A stretch of DNA of 64,000 bases from Cryptomeria japonica (lineage: Eukaryota; Streptophyta; Pinopsida; Cupressales; Cupressaceae). The stretch covers positions 368,469,667-368,533,666 of the forward strand of contig NC_081415.1 in NCBI RefSeq assembly GCF_030272615.1. The letters are read 5' to 3'. Made by a program: the position numbers and the translations under genes. The number at the start of each line of letters is the position of its first letter. Positions within the stretch are counted from its first letter, which is position 1. Positions 10,256 through 22,029 of the stretch are shown here, in pieces. The notes under the pieces were generated by a model that saw only the letters and a program-made list of their open reading frames with translations, did no database searches and was not told where the DNA came from.

Positions 10256-12699
10256 TTATGATTAATGTTATTTTATGGATCATTATCATGGACTGACACT
10301 CTTACCTTATATGTGTGATGCGTTATTTATGTGTTGCATGTGTATGGGATGCGAGGAGATGATTTTCCTTCACTCACTCCGGTGAGACAGGGAATGCCAC
10401 GATTCTCCTTCATCGGTGTGCATGTCATGTTTGTATATATATATTTCTATATCAACGTGTGGTTCTTTGGTGCAGGACATTGCAGGTACAAGTACCGGGT
10501 AGGTACGGGGTATCGACTCCACCTGGTTTCACAGGTTTGAGCATGCCTTATATGTCCGATGGGAGTGGAGGAGATAGTTGTTGGACCCTAACTTGACCAT
10601 AGTTACACTCGTGTGAGTGTTGTTAGTCAGTTATCTTTGTCGTCTGGCCGGTATACGAGTCATAGTGCTTTGGTTTGGTCATTTGTGAGTCGTCATTTGA
10701 TCATTTTTCATTTTGCGTGCTTTCATTCATATGAATGGCTATTTAATTAAATGGAGGATGCTATCTTTGTTGGCACAATTAGTTAATTATTATGCTATGA
10801 GATTATTGATTTAATTAAATTAATGATTTGCTAGATCAAATAGTTAAATAAATTATTTCATTGTGTAAAGTTGCATTAATATATTTTGTGGAAGGAAATA
10901 AATAATTGCCTAGCCATTTAAATGTTAAATGCTTAAGTTGAAAGAAAGTATTTTGGAAATAGAAAATTTAATAAAAGATTTTCCTTTTTGCCTTTCCATT
11001 TGACTTTTGTATTTTTTTTTTTTTTGGAAAAGAGTAAATATGATTACTTTTTACTTTTTAAAATTATTTAATCTGATTGGTGGAGAAAAACTTTGAACCT
11101 AGAAAGTTTACGTTGAAATTATTTTCCCCATATATTCCTAGAAATTCATGGGAAGAAGAGGCAGAAAATTTGGAAGAGAAATTTGGGAAACCATTCTGAA
11201 AGAGGAGCTGGAATTTGGTTTGGTTTGCAAGGATTGGGATTCTTCCATCATTTTGCTTGCTAAGTTTTCTTCAAGGTTGGATAATCTCTTCTTGTTTTAT
11301 ATTTAATTTTGAATTTTTCAGTTGTTTCCTGTGTGTTGGAAAAGATGCAAATCTCCTTGTAGATTCTTGTGGAATGATTGGAATAGAAGAAAGAGTGTAT
11401 GTTATTGTTGATTTTGTGAAGCTTATATCATATGATTGCTTATAGGAAAGAAATGGTTCATTTCTATATTTGCTATATGTTTTAGTTCTTGAAATCAACT
11501 TTTGGAATTACCTCTTCTATTGTTGCCTAAATCGTTATCTATTGGGTTCTTGTGTGATTTTATTTCACCATTTACCTTATTGGAAAATATCCCTTTCAGT
11601 TTAGATCTTGGCACTGTGTGTGTGTGTGTGCCTGTGAGATGATCAGGGAATGAATCATTTTTATGTTTAAACGGTTTTATGGCATATTGATTTTTGAATG
11701 CTTTGGAAGCATGTGATTATTTATGCGTAGACTTTAACTTACCCATGATAGGATAGTCCCACCCTTTAGGTTAGTAGTGTCAGTACTATCGGTTGGTAGC
11801 AGCTGCTACCAGTCGACAGCAACACTACTGGTCGATAGGCCTGCTACTGGTCGGCAATAGTACTACCGACAAGTAGTGTCTGTTGCCTTGACAACAACAC
11901 TACTGCGGGTTGGCCTTGGCCCCCGCGTGACACTTATACCTTCGCAGTACACCCCTTTTTCATGTGCCATGAATTTTATTTAAAATGGAATATTTTTAAA
12001 GTGGGTTTTAATGTTAAATATAAATAGAAATTTCCTAATGATTTTTATTATGTGGATTAATAAATTTATCTATGGAAATCAAGGCATGAATTAGTAATTC
12101 AAATTGGTTAATTTGGATATATTCTAGAAATGAATTAAATGCCTGTTAGGAATTTCATGTTTTATTCGGTTGAATATTTGATGTGAATTTCATTCTTGAT
12201 GGAATATTGATTTGGAAATTGAATAGATGTGAATATCATAAAAAAAGTGTTTTATTTAATTTTCAATCAATGATGTTGCAAGTTCTTATGATGCTTATTT
12301 TCTCAAAGATTGTCTGAGTATGGACTTAGTGAAATGAGCTTTCCTTGCAAGAGTTATATTGTGTTATTTTTGGTCTGTGGTGACGTACTTGGTACCTTTG
12401 ACCAAGTGATATATGATGACTTTGTTGCCTTAACCATGTAGTGTCCTTTCCTTATGGTTAACCAAGAGTCAGTATGTCCTTATTTTGACCACTTATTTTT
12501 GGATAGTGGTGTTATGGCTGTCTACTTCGCCATGGGGTCCTCGTGGAGTGACCATGTTTGTTTAGTGTCCTTTGAGAGAGTGGCTTTCGAGTGGGGGCCG
12601 CACCCAAAGTAGTTGGCAGGATAACCCATTGAAAGTCAGATATTAAAGTAATAATCTAATTAATTGATTAGGTGGGTAGTTCATAACATTAAATAAGAT
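10256..12699 (+). repeat. Element A 3' LTR, segment 2
   Basis: This segment continues the 3' LTR after LINE-a. From 12072 onward it is alignable with the window start (position 1). It ends in AACATTAAATAAGAT at 12685-12699, the 15-base target duplication of LINE-b. It holds a GT microsatellite near 11615 and a short tandem/palindromic block at 11768-11912. ORFs within it (10331, 11215) have no recognisable product. Confidence 0.85.
11768..11912 (+). repeat. Degenerate CTACTGGTCG repeats with a 16-bp palindrome
   Basis: The motif CACTACTGGTCGA and variants recur in both orientations (for example CTACCAGTCGAC, CTACTGGTCGAT, CTACTGGTCGGC, CTACCGACAAG). A perfect palindrome, GGTAGCAGCTGCTACC, lies at 11795-11810. 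The corresponding 5' LTR part is outside the window, so it cannot be said whether both LTRs share it. Confidence 0.6.
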
Positions 12700-13754
12700 T
12701 GTGGATGACTTAATTATTATGGGGAATTTTTCTGTAAAAGATTCTAGAAGCTTAAAGAAAGCTTTGGATAGATATGTGATTACTATTGGTCAACAGATTA
12801 ACTGGTCTAAAAGTTTTGTTTATTTCATAAACACTCCAGAGAGAAGACAGACAAAGATTAGTAACATTTTGGGTAGCCAAATTGGGAATCTCCCTGCTTC
12901 CTATCTTGGGCTCCTTTTATGTCAGGTGCCTCCTGATACCCTTTGGGGCGCTCTTGTGGATAAATTTCATAAGAAGTTAGCTGGATGGAAAGGCTCTTTT
13001 CTCAGCTAAGCGGGAAAGGTCCATCTTCTGAAATCTACTCTTCAGAGTATCCCTCTCTATGCCATCAATCTTTTTAGAATCCCTATTAAGTTTGCGGAGG
13101 CTATTGAAAAAATTCAAAGAACCTTTCTTTGGACTTGGGTTGAGGAAAAGAAGAGAATGTATTTAATTGCATGGGCTAAGGTGTGCAAACCTATAAGAAA
13201 AGGAGGCCTTGTTCTTAGAATAATCAGAGATATGAATGAGTTTCTCATGGCTAAGAAGATATGGAGAAGTTATAATATTGAGGGAGAATGGAAATTGATA
13301 TGGGATAATAAGTATAAAAGACAGCTCCCTACCCTTCATAGTTTCCTCAAGGCTAAAGATATTCCAATTGGTTCCAACATCTGGAAAAATGTCACTAGAA
13401 CTAGAGACATAATAGTCAAAGAAGTGAAATGGAAGGTGGGGAAGGGTAATTTCATTAAATTCTGGGAAGACACTTTGTTGTTAGACTCTCCCATTAGTGA
13501 CAATCCTGATTGGGGCAAGTTTCAGGATCAGTGTAAGGAAAAATTTGGTACTACTATGGCTAACTACTAGAATTTAGGCCAGTGGAAGGACTTACCCTCT
13601 GTTGATCCTTCCCTTATGTATCTGAATAAAATTATAAATTGTATGGTGGTGGTTGATGATGAAGACTAGCTTATCTGGAAATTTACTGCTGATGGTAAAT
13701 TTTATGTCTCCTCTCTTTATATTCAGCAATAGTCTAGTCAGGAGAGTCCTTGTT
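12700..13754 (+). pseudogene. LINE-b ORF2, upstream part
   Basis: The frame begins at the end of the RT active-site box (VDDLIIMG, the FADD/YADD position) and continues through the RT thumb/connection region: KSFVYFINTPERR, YLGLLL, KLAGWKG, FLWTW and KGGLVLR. Stops at 13008 and 13568 break an otherwise single frame. The segment ends where element C inserted, and the ORF resumes at 36296. It encodes the post-catalytic part of the LINE reverse transcriptase. Confidence 0.82.
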
Positions 13755-13759
13755 GGGCT

Positions 13760-14677
13760 TGTTGGGGCTTCAAATTTCCAAATAATTTCAAGCACCCTAC
13801 TATTAAAAATGGTGGTCACTTCATGGAAATGACACATAATGGATGATTAATGATTTGAACAACTAGAGTAAAGGAGGATATGAATAAATTAATTTCAATG
13901 GACCCCATGAAAGACTAGTGTTTTTGATCTGTAGAAAGAATAATATGAACAGAGAATTAAAATGAATGAAACATGAAAATGTAAGAAATACCCATTTCAC
14001 AAAATCAAGTTTCCAAGCTCTAGTAAAAATATTAGATCTTTACAATATGTTTTTGGTTGTAGATCATACAGAAGACCATAAGAAGGTTGAAAAGCTTGTT
14101 ATTTCGACATGCATGAAAGACGATGTCGACTTGGAATGAAAATATATGCAAATATCAAATCTGATGAAGACCCATTTTAGAAGTGGATGTTTCCTACCAC
14201 CAAAAAATTTTTTAAATTCATATCTAAATTTTAACGCAGCCGACCAAACAAAAAATCGAAAGATATATTAAAGCAAGGTTATTGACTAACTAGTTTGCAT
14301 ATTAATTTCAAAGGATTTTATTAATTTTAATGTAAAATGGTGACTTTTCACCCCAAAAGGGGTATGGTGCCCATTAAACCACATATATAAGTGGTTAAAA
14401 AATGTAGATATGGGGGAGAGTCATAAGAACAACATAATGTTGTAAGGATTGAATATCATTTTGTATTAGAGAAGTCTATAGGAAGAAGAAGTATCATTTT
14501 GTGCAAGCAATCTATAATGAAGTATTTACAAGTGCAGCTTATGTATGCAATTATTTCCTAAAGATTAATATACAAGGTTGTCCTTAATTGTCCCTATTCG
14601 TTGGCCAAGGCTGATTAGACTACTTGAGGATTTGGAAAGTCCTTTGGTTTTCCAATTTGTGGTTTTGGGCACCAATA
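13760..14677 (+). repeat. Element C 5' LTR (internally deleted)
   Basis: It starts TGTTGGGGCTTC after the GGGCT duplication and ends GGGCACCAATA, one base off the CACCAACA end of the 3' copy. It aligns to 17201-18018 and then to about 36203-36295. The roughly 500 bases between those points in the 3' LTR are missing here. Confidence 0.85.
14383..14391 (+). promoter_or_regulatory. Possible TATA box of element C LTR
   Basis: ATATATAAG lies in a conserved context (ACCACATATATAAGTGG). The 3' LTR copy at about 17820 is shorter (CCACATTATAAGTGG). Inferred from sequence only. Confidence 0.4.
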
Positions 14678-14679
14678 GA

Positions 14680-14969
14680 TTGGCGACTCTGCTGGGGAGT
14701 TGTCATACATAGTTTGACATTCACCTAGAAGCTCTGTTGTTTTTCATTAAAGATTTGATAAGTTTTGTGTTCCCCATCTGAGTCACACAATAGATTGGTG
14801 ACTCTGCTGGGGAGCTGTCTATATAATTTCAATTCCAGAATCTCTATTAAGGTGTGCTCTACTGGAAGGAAGAAACCAGGAGATCAGTAAGTAATATTTT
14901 CCTCCATAGGAGATGACAACTCTATTCTACATAACAAGATCTATTTCAGTTGGTGACTCTACTGAGGGA
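14680..14969 (+). repeat. Element C primer-site motif, three copies
   Basis: TTGGCGACTCTGCTGGGGAG at 14680-14699 directly follows the LTR end and should be the primer binding site. Near copies lie at 14795-14814 (TTGGTGACTCTGCTGGGGAG) and 14950-14969 (TTGGTGACTCTACTGAGGGA). The first two share flanks (AATAGA before, YTGTC after), giving about 30 bases of repeat. I cannot name the tRNA with certainty; the site is not the initiator-Met type. Confidence 0.7.
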
Positions 14970-15029
14970 GAAGATCTAGAAGGAGATGAAAATTTTCCTT
15001 TTTGAAAGAAATAGCAATTTTGGTTTAGA

Positions 15030-16178
15030 ATGTTTCAAAGAAAACCATTTATTCCAGATGGCATCAGGCCATTGGATCTTAGAAGCTTTCAATGTATGTC
15101 AAACAAGTTGTTCCCTAAGCTTTTACAACTTGTACCAAAATTCCATGGGGAATATGATGAATTAGCACTTGATCATTTGGGCTCATTTTATAAATTCATA
15201 AAAGATTATGAGATTTATGCAGAAGATTATGTGATTAAGTTATTCGTCGGGACATTGAAGGATAATGCAAGAGAAGCCTATGAATCACTTCCTACACAAA
15301 GCATCTCATCATGGAGGGAGTTGGAGCAATGGTTCCTTTATGTGTTTCATGATGCAGGTGAAGAAGGAAGCATGTGATATGAGCTAGAGGAAGACTAAGA
15401 ATAAACTATAGAAACAAAATTTTGTGTGTCTCTCTTGGATGAATTTTTAAATATAAAAACACAATAAGATGAATTTGTAGTAAATTTATTCATGAGGATG
15501 TTCAATATTTATCAGGAGATACCTTCAGATGTCAAGCCTCCATTTTACGAGTTATTAAATAAAATATATAAGTTAGGGTATGACTTTCAGATGTATAGTT
15601 TTCTTAGGTATCTACATGATGAAATTGTTGCAGAAGATAATGGATGCAGGATGAGATCTACAGAGGGAACACAAAAACTTAATGCAGAGGGAAGTTTGGA
15701 TCAGATTGAAGAAGAATCCATTATTGATGAGACCTGTGTGGAAATAGACAACATGCAATATAAAAAGGAAGATTGTCTACTCAGTAGTGAACAAATTTCA
15801 GATCTTCTGGATAGAGAGTATCAGAGAAATGTAGCAAAGGAAAAAGAGGTGTGTCATGGACAATAGATAGAATGTGCACATGCACCTGGAAATAGATTCA
15901 AATCTTTTTCAAATCAGTTGTGTGATGACATGACAGAGGATGGCTATCATTTGGAAAAAACTTTATGTGACGAGTCCTCCTATTTCTCTGATAAATACAT
16001 TAATGACAGTGAGAGCACATATGATGACCAAAAAATTGAAGAGTCATATAACTATCAAGATCATTTTAAATGTTTTACAAATCCTCTTTATAATAATGCA
16101 AATATAAATGATGAAATGACATACCACCAGAGTATGTCTAACAAAGATCTCTATGTGTTTTCAAATCCACTATATTAA
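15030..16178 (+). pseudogene. gag: Element C gag-like protein
   Basis: There is one frame of 382 codons from ATG 15030 (MFQRKPFIPDGI) to the stop at 16176, broken by internal stops near 15375, 15397, 15403, 15466 and 15864. Residues about 40-115 match the gypsy capsid pattern: KFHGEYDELALDHLGSFYKF, a VIKLFVGTLKDNAREAYESL helix pair, then SISSWRELEQWF. The C-terminal half is acidic and has no CCHC knuckle that I can find. No pol follows. Its role would be particle formation and packaging of the element's own RNA. The start is the first ATG after the leader. Confidence 0.7.
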
Positions 16179-17200
16179 GAACAAGAATATCTCCAGATGA
16201 TTAGGAGATCTTATTGAGCAATGACATAAATAATAGTGAGGATAATTGGGAGCATTGTTATAGATCAGAAAAGTTGCATTCTCCAAAGCACACTTAGACA
16301 AATAAAATTGGTGATATAAATTTTTCAAAAATAAAAGAAAATGTTTATGAGAAAAGTTTAGGGTTTCCAAATAATCTCTCTCTCCAACAAAAGATATAAT
16401 TGAAAAGCAAGCCTAAGTATGAATTTTTGACTTTAGGTTTACATCAATCACATAGGGGAGTAACAAAGAAAAAAAAAATTCTCCCAATTCTGATGTTGAT
16501 ATTGTTAGTATGATTTCACCTAATCACAAGAAGGAAATAAAGGTTGAAAGCCAACATCTCTCGGGAGAAATGGATAAACCCTATAAAATAGGGAATTGAT
16601 GTATTTCCAAATATAGGAGTATTTCAAAGGAAAAACCCTTATAAGGATAAAAGCATGATGGTTCAGAGGAATTCAACTTCCTATATGGTAAATTCAAGAA
16701 GGAGGGGTAAAAAGCAATATGTCGGGGATGATTTGGAGCGTGTCCATAAAGTAAGGAGAATAATGTGATATTTAAAAATATTAGAAAGTCTCAAAAGATA
16801 AAACTTTATAAATCAAATGATATAACGATTTATAAAAGTTTGGTGCTCTGTGTGGTGAAAACAAAAGGAGATTGTTGTGATTATTTTAGCATGGAATATC
16901 AAGACAAAAATAAAATATATTAAAGCATATATGGTAAACATGAAAATATGACAATTGATAAGCTTTACGATGAAATTGGATTGGTTGATGATATGTGATA
17001 AACTGGAATAGTTTTGCATGATGAGAACCAGGTGTTTGATCCAGGAAAAATGAGTGTTCATGTTTTTGGGACCTAGGGGCCACCACATGCAGTTTTAACA
17101 TAATCTACAAAAGGGAGGTGATTGGCAATGGTCTACTCTACGAGAGAAAATTAGATTTTTGCTATGCCCGCAAGGGGCATACATCCCTAGACAGAGCCAC
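16179..17200 (+). other. Element C 3' untranslated region
   Basis: AT-rich sequence without a credible ORF or pol motif. A short perfect hairpin (TATGCCC, loop GCAAG, GGGCATA) lies at 17163-17181, just before the 3' LTR. A clear polypurine tract is missing: the LTR is preceded by ACAGAGCCAC. Confidence 0.6.
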
Positions 17201-18413
17201 TGTTGGGGCTTCAAATTTACAAATAATTTCAAGCACCCTACTATTAAAAATGGTGGTCAAGTCATGGAAATGACACATAATAGATGATTAATGATTTGAA
17301 AAACTAGAGTAAAGGAGGATATGAATAAATTGATTCTAATGGACCCCATGAAAGACTAGTGTTTTTGATATGTAGAAAAGATGATATGAACAGAGAATTA
17401 AAATAAATGAAACATGAAAATGTAAGAAATACCCATTTCAAAAAATCAAGTTTCCAAGCTCCATTAAAAATATTAGATCTATACAATGTGTTTTTGGTTG
17501 TAGACCATATAGAAGACCGTAAGAAGGCTGAAAAGTTTGTTATTTCGACCTGCATGAAAGACGATGTTGACTTGGAATGCAAATGTGTGCAAATATCAAA
17601 TATGATGAAGACCCATTTTAGAAGTGGATGTTTCCTACTACCATAAAAGCTTTTAGATTCATATATAAATTTTAAGGTAGTCAACCAAACAAAAACCCCA
17701 AAGATAGCTTAAAGCAAGGTTATTGACTAACTAGTTTGCATATTAATTTCAAAGGGTTTTGTTAATTTTAATGTAAAATGGTGACTTTTCACCCCAAAAG
17801 AGGTATGGTGCCCATTCAACCACATTATAAGTGGTTAAAAAATATAGATATGGGGGAGAGTCATAAGAACAACGTAATGTTATAAGGATTGAATATCATT
17901 TTGTATTAGAGAAGTCTATAGGAAGAAGAAGTATCATTTTGTGCAAGCAATCTGTAATGAAGTATTTACAAGTGCAGATTATGTATGCAATTATTTCCTG
18001 AAGATTAATATACAAGGTTCACTGTCTCTTTTTCCAAATATTGTGTACACTTTTGTGTTGATGAGTTATCTTTGTCCTCTTGATAAATTTGTTTATAGAT
18101 TTTCTATGATGTGGATCACATGTCGTTGCATTAAGTGAAAGATTGAGTTCTTATTGTTTGTATAATGCATATTGAACCTTCATAGTTGATGAGAAATTGT
18201 CTCTTGAGTTGATAAGATATTTGTCCATAAAGTGTCATATATATCCCCGGATAGAGGCAATGGTCTGTTATTGATCTTTTAAGGTTTTGATCTGTATGCA
18301 TTCAAGGTCCTTGATAGAAACGTTCTTCCCAAATCCTATATGAACTGATCTATACAGATTTCATTTAAGTCCTGAAAGAAATCTCATTTTCAATAAACAT
18401 TCACAATAATTTC
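17201..18413 (+). repeat. Element C 3' LTR, first part
   Basis: It starts TGTTGGGGCTTC and matches 13760 onward with a few differences up to about 18018. From there it carries sequence deleted from the 5' LTR. It is interrupted at 18414 by element D. Confidence 0.85.
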
Positions 18414-19898
18414 TGTAGACACCTAAAAATGGTCAATGCTTGCGGAGTCATACTTTAACATTTGCGCATTGCCTCATTTTAGGTTTTTGCATCGCATTAA
18501 CATTTCTCCTATGTCACGCACTTGGTTTTTATCATTTGCGAGCATCAAGTCATTCTTTTGCATTCTTCATTCATCTCGCTCTCAAATTTGGTCTTGTCGA
18601 CAACACAATCCAGTCATGATTTTGATCAATTTTATCCTGTCGCATCAATGTGCGTGCTCATTTGTCATCATTTTGGACATCATCAATCCTAATTAGGGTT
18701 TTGACCTCTTATCAATCTTATCATCTGGCGATCGATTTGTCATCAATCGTTGTTATGTTCGATCTTGTCATTTTGTGATCAATTTGTCATTGATCGTTAT
18801 CATTTTCAATCTTGTCATCTTGCAATCTATTTTGTCATCGATTCTTGTCCTCTTGTCAATCTTGTCATTTTGCGATCGATTTGTCATCGATCGTTGTTTG
18901 TCTCAATTATGTCAATTTGGATCAATTAGTCATTGTTCCTCGTCAATTGGCACATTTATCAATTAAATCATTTATCACATTGGTCCTTTGTTAATCAGAA
19001 TCGAATCAACATCAATTATCTTTCATCAAGACCTAATTGTCGTTCTTGCATTGCTAATTCATCTTCTAGGGTTTCGTGATTTAATCATTTAACCTTGTTT
19101 ATTCATTTCTCTCTCTAGGATTAATAAATTATTTATTTATCCTAAGTCTTCTCATCGCAATTAAATGTTCATTTAATTGGCTAATTATTCCTCTTTTTGT
19201 GAATTAATTAATAAATGACAAATTATTAATTAATTTACCTATTTCCTAATTTTCATCAATTTTCTAATTTTCTATTTTTTCTAAATTCCTAAGTTCAATT
19301 CTCTCCTATTTTTCTCCTAATTTCATGGGAATGACATAGAAATTTGTCATAATTTGTCATAATTGACAATCAATCAATTCTTGACATAGAAATTTGTCAT
19401 AAATTGTCATGAATTATCAATCAATCAAATTTTGCATAGAAAGTGCATAATTTGTCATAAATTGTCATAATTGACATTTTTGATTTGCAATTTCTATTTG
19501 AATTGAATCATGCTAATTTGATCCATCTCTCCAATTTGTCTATAAATTGGATGAATTTCTTCAATCCCAACTAATGAGAATGAGAATAATCACTTTTTCA
19601 AGTCAATCACGCTTCGAGTACTCTTGAGCAATCATCTTGTCTACTTGCTTTCATATCATGATCATGCACTAGTAGGTGAGATCCACAACAAAGCTATTTG
19701 GAGAAGAAAGAAGGACAATGGAGCTGCATGGAGGAAGCATTCGAATCTGCATTTGGTTTGCATAGTCTTGAGTTTTGAATGTTTCATTTTCATGTCTTTA
19801 TTGAGTGTGTTTAGGATATATCATTGCATTTTGAGCTTTCGTGATTGAGCTATGATTAATATTACTTGCTTTGATGATTTCCAATTTCCTATGCTACA
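18414..19898 (+). repeat. Element D 5' LTR
   Basis: It starts TGTAGACACC and ends ATGCTACA just before the primer site. It contains about 4.5 tandem units of 47-50 bases at 18715-18950 (each with ATCTTGTCATNTTG, GATCGATTTGTCAT and GATCGTT) and a second block rich in GACATAGAAATTTGTCAT at 19328-19480. Both blocks are preserved in the 3' LTR at about 34909-35145 and 35524-35675. Confidence 0.9.
19549..19558 (+). promoter_or_regulatory. Possible TATA box of element D LTR
   Basis: TCTATAAATT, identical in the 3' LTR near 35743, lies about 340 bases before the LTR end. This fits a U3/R boundary. Inference only. Confidence 0.4.
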
Positions 19899-19903
19899 TT
19901 AAT

Positions 19904-19923
19904 TGGTGAACCCGACGTGAACA
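19904..19923 (+). other. Element D primer binding site
   Basis: TGGTGAACCCGACGTGAACA begins 5 bases after the LTR end. Position and TGG start fit a PBS. I cannot assign the tRNA with confidence. Confidence 0.6.
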
Positions 19924-22029
19924 CTAACCATCTAACCCCTTAACTGTGTTTTTGAGTGCTTTTGAGTTGATTTGCAGGTCAAAAAACCCAAAAATAGGGT
20001 AGTGCAGGGTTTTCTGGGGACTTCTGCACCTGTGTAAGACAACCTGCGCCTGTGTCAAGCAACCTGCGCCTGTGTTAAAGACATTCTATGCCTGTGTCAT
20101 GCATTCTGCACCTATGTTATGAATTCTACGCGTGTGTAAAGTCCAGAAACAGAGGTAAAAAAAAAGCAGTGTTTTACTTGAAAATTGTTTGTTTTGCATT
20201 CTATTTTCTGCTTTTTGGTTTTTGGTACTGATTCTCTATGCAGCACCTTGGCATACGCATGGCAAAGACAAACAAATGAAACTACTAACACATTTTTGTG
20301 TAGGTTCGATAGTCAAAGACTAAACATATCAAACTTCTGACTTGGGTTTTGCAGGTTGCCTTGGAATACAACTAAACTTTGTGTTTGAAATTAATGTTTA
20401 GGCACCTACTGATTTCTAAATAGGATGGAATGAATCTATGCTTGATTTTATTGTTGAGTTTGACATTGGAGTAGGAGATTATGCTCTCATCCTTCTTAGG
20501 GTGATCAGAAATCCAGATCTTCAATACCATGCTCATGTCTTTGATTGTGTGTCACCTTTAGAGGGCCTGCCTTCCCGACCATTTGCTTTTGTAAGCAAGT
20601 GATAATCATGAGAAGGGAATGACCCAAAATGAGTAGGGATGGAATACCTTGGCATTCTAACTCACTATAAACAAATACCTAATGGGCGAAAGCTTTGAAG
20701 GAAGGGTTACGTGGGAATTGCAGTTACTTGGGAAGTGATGACCCTTGAACTCTTTCTCATATCAACATCTAAGTAGGACCTCATGATCTAAATCATGCTT
20801 GTGCGACTATGTTTTTTTGGTATCTTGATGGGCTTAATGTCTCAATCATGCTTGCATGACATCAAGGAGTAACACTTAATAGAAATCCTGACTAAACACC
20901 TTGTATTTAGAGGCCAAAAATCCTTCTAGTTGCTTGAGAAGGACAAGTTCGGATACTTGGAAGAGATACTAAGTTCACCATGGGGAGATTTCCATGGGGA
21001 TTGATGCTTGGCTGCCCTGAGAAGTTAGTGCCATGGAGGGGAGCCCGTGGGGTCAAGCATCTATGTATTCTCCTTGAATCCCATAACAAGTCTACCTCTC
21101 AAGTACCTACTGTCCTTGCCTACCATAAGAAATGTGTGAATGAGCATGATTGTCTTGAGTCTAAGTTGAAATATCTTGTCTTCTTTGCTTGTCAAAAGTT
21201 GAGTTGTGTCTCATTTCAAAAACAAGGTAAATTGATTCAAAACAAGGTTAAACACAAGAACATTTCATCCAACAAAGTTCAAAAACACCTTCAAACATGG
21301 TTGTCAAATATTTTTCAAAATCTTGTCTCAACATTCATGTCACTTAGATTTAGGTTCATCCTAGGTTTGCATTTTGCAAAGTCATTGTCAACTACCAAGG
21401 TTAGGTTTCACCTAGGTCATACTCCTTTGCATATCAATAAGGGTCATCCATTTGCATGTGTCCTCTTGCATTAGAGTAATATCAATTTCATAATTCAACC
21501 TTAGGTTTTGTCTTAGGTTGACATTGTCATACATTTGCATTTGCATACCCTAGGTCTCTTCATTAAGCTTAGGTCATTATCATATCATATTAGGGTCATT
21601 TGCATAGTAATTGTCCCTTTGCATATAGTGTCAAAACTAGGTTTTGTCATACTTGAGTAATCCAAATCTTTAATAAACCCTAAGTCATTGTTAAGAAGTC
21701 TAGACCTTGTCAAACCTTTTCTTTTTATGTCATTATTGTCATTTGGTCAAACCTAGCTTGGTATCCAAGCATATAGGGGAGACTTTGTCATTTGTCCTTT
21801 TGTCACTTGGTCCTTTTGTCCTTTGAGGTCTAGACATCATTTCAATTTCCTAAGGGTCTCTTTTAGATTTGCATTCCAAAAAGTTTGTCAAAATTTTGAA
21901 AAAACAACCAAAAACATAGGTTGCATTCTTGCCATAGATTGCATACTCATTCATTTAGTTTGCATTTAAGTTGCATATCATATATTGTCTTTGAAAAATT
22001 CCAAAAATATTGCATTTGCATAAGTGACA
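19924..22029 (+). other. Element D long leader
   Basis: About 2.1 kb lies between PBS and gag. It holds a 20-22 bp tandem array (20024-20144) and, from about 21340 to 21960, low-complexity text with recurring TTTGCAT, GTCAT and CTAGG words. One 164-codon frame (20980-21474) has no recognisable domain and I do not call it a gene. Long leaders with extra ORFs or introns are known in Ogre/Tat elements; nothing here proves either. Confidence 0.6.
20024..20144 (+). repeat. Tandem array of CTGCGCCTGTGT units in element D leader
   Basis: Six direct units of 20-22 bases begin CTGCACCTGTGT, CTGCGCCTGTGT (twice), CTATGCCTGTGT, CTGCACCTATGT and CTACGCGTGTGT, with spacers such as CAAGCAAC. A related block occurs in the element's 3' region at 33962-34078. 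Confidence 0.75.

Noticed and set aside
18715-18950. CRISPR-like appearance of regular repeats
   Set aside because: Direct repeats are degenerate, there are no unique spacers, no cas genes are present, and the block sits in a eukaryotic LTR.
18436-19848. Short ORFs inside the element D LTR (also at 34663-36042)
   Set aside because: Identical in both LTRs only because LTRs are duplicates. The hydrophobic look comes from the TTGTCATTTTG repeats.
20980-21474. 164-codon ORF in the element D leader
   Set aside because: No recognisable domain and no second copy in the window to test conservation. Described under the leader only.
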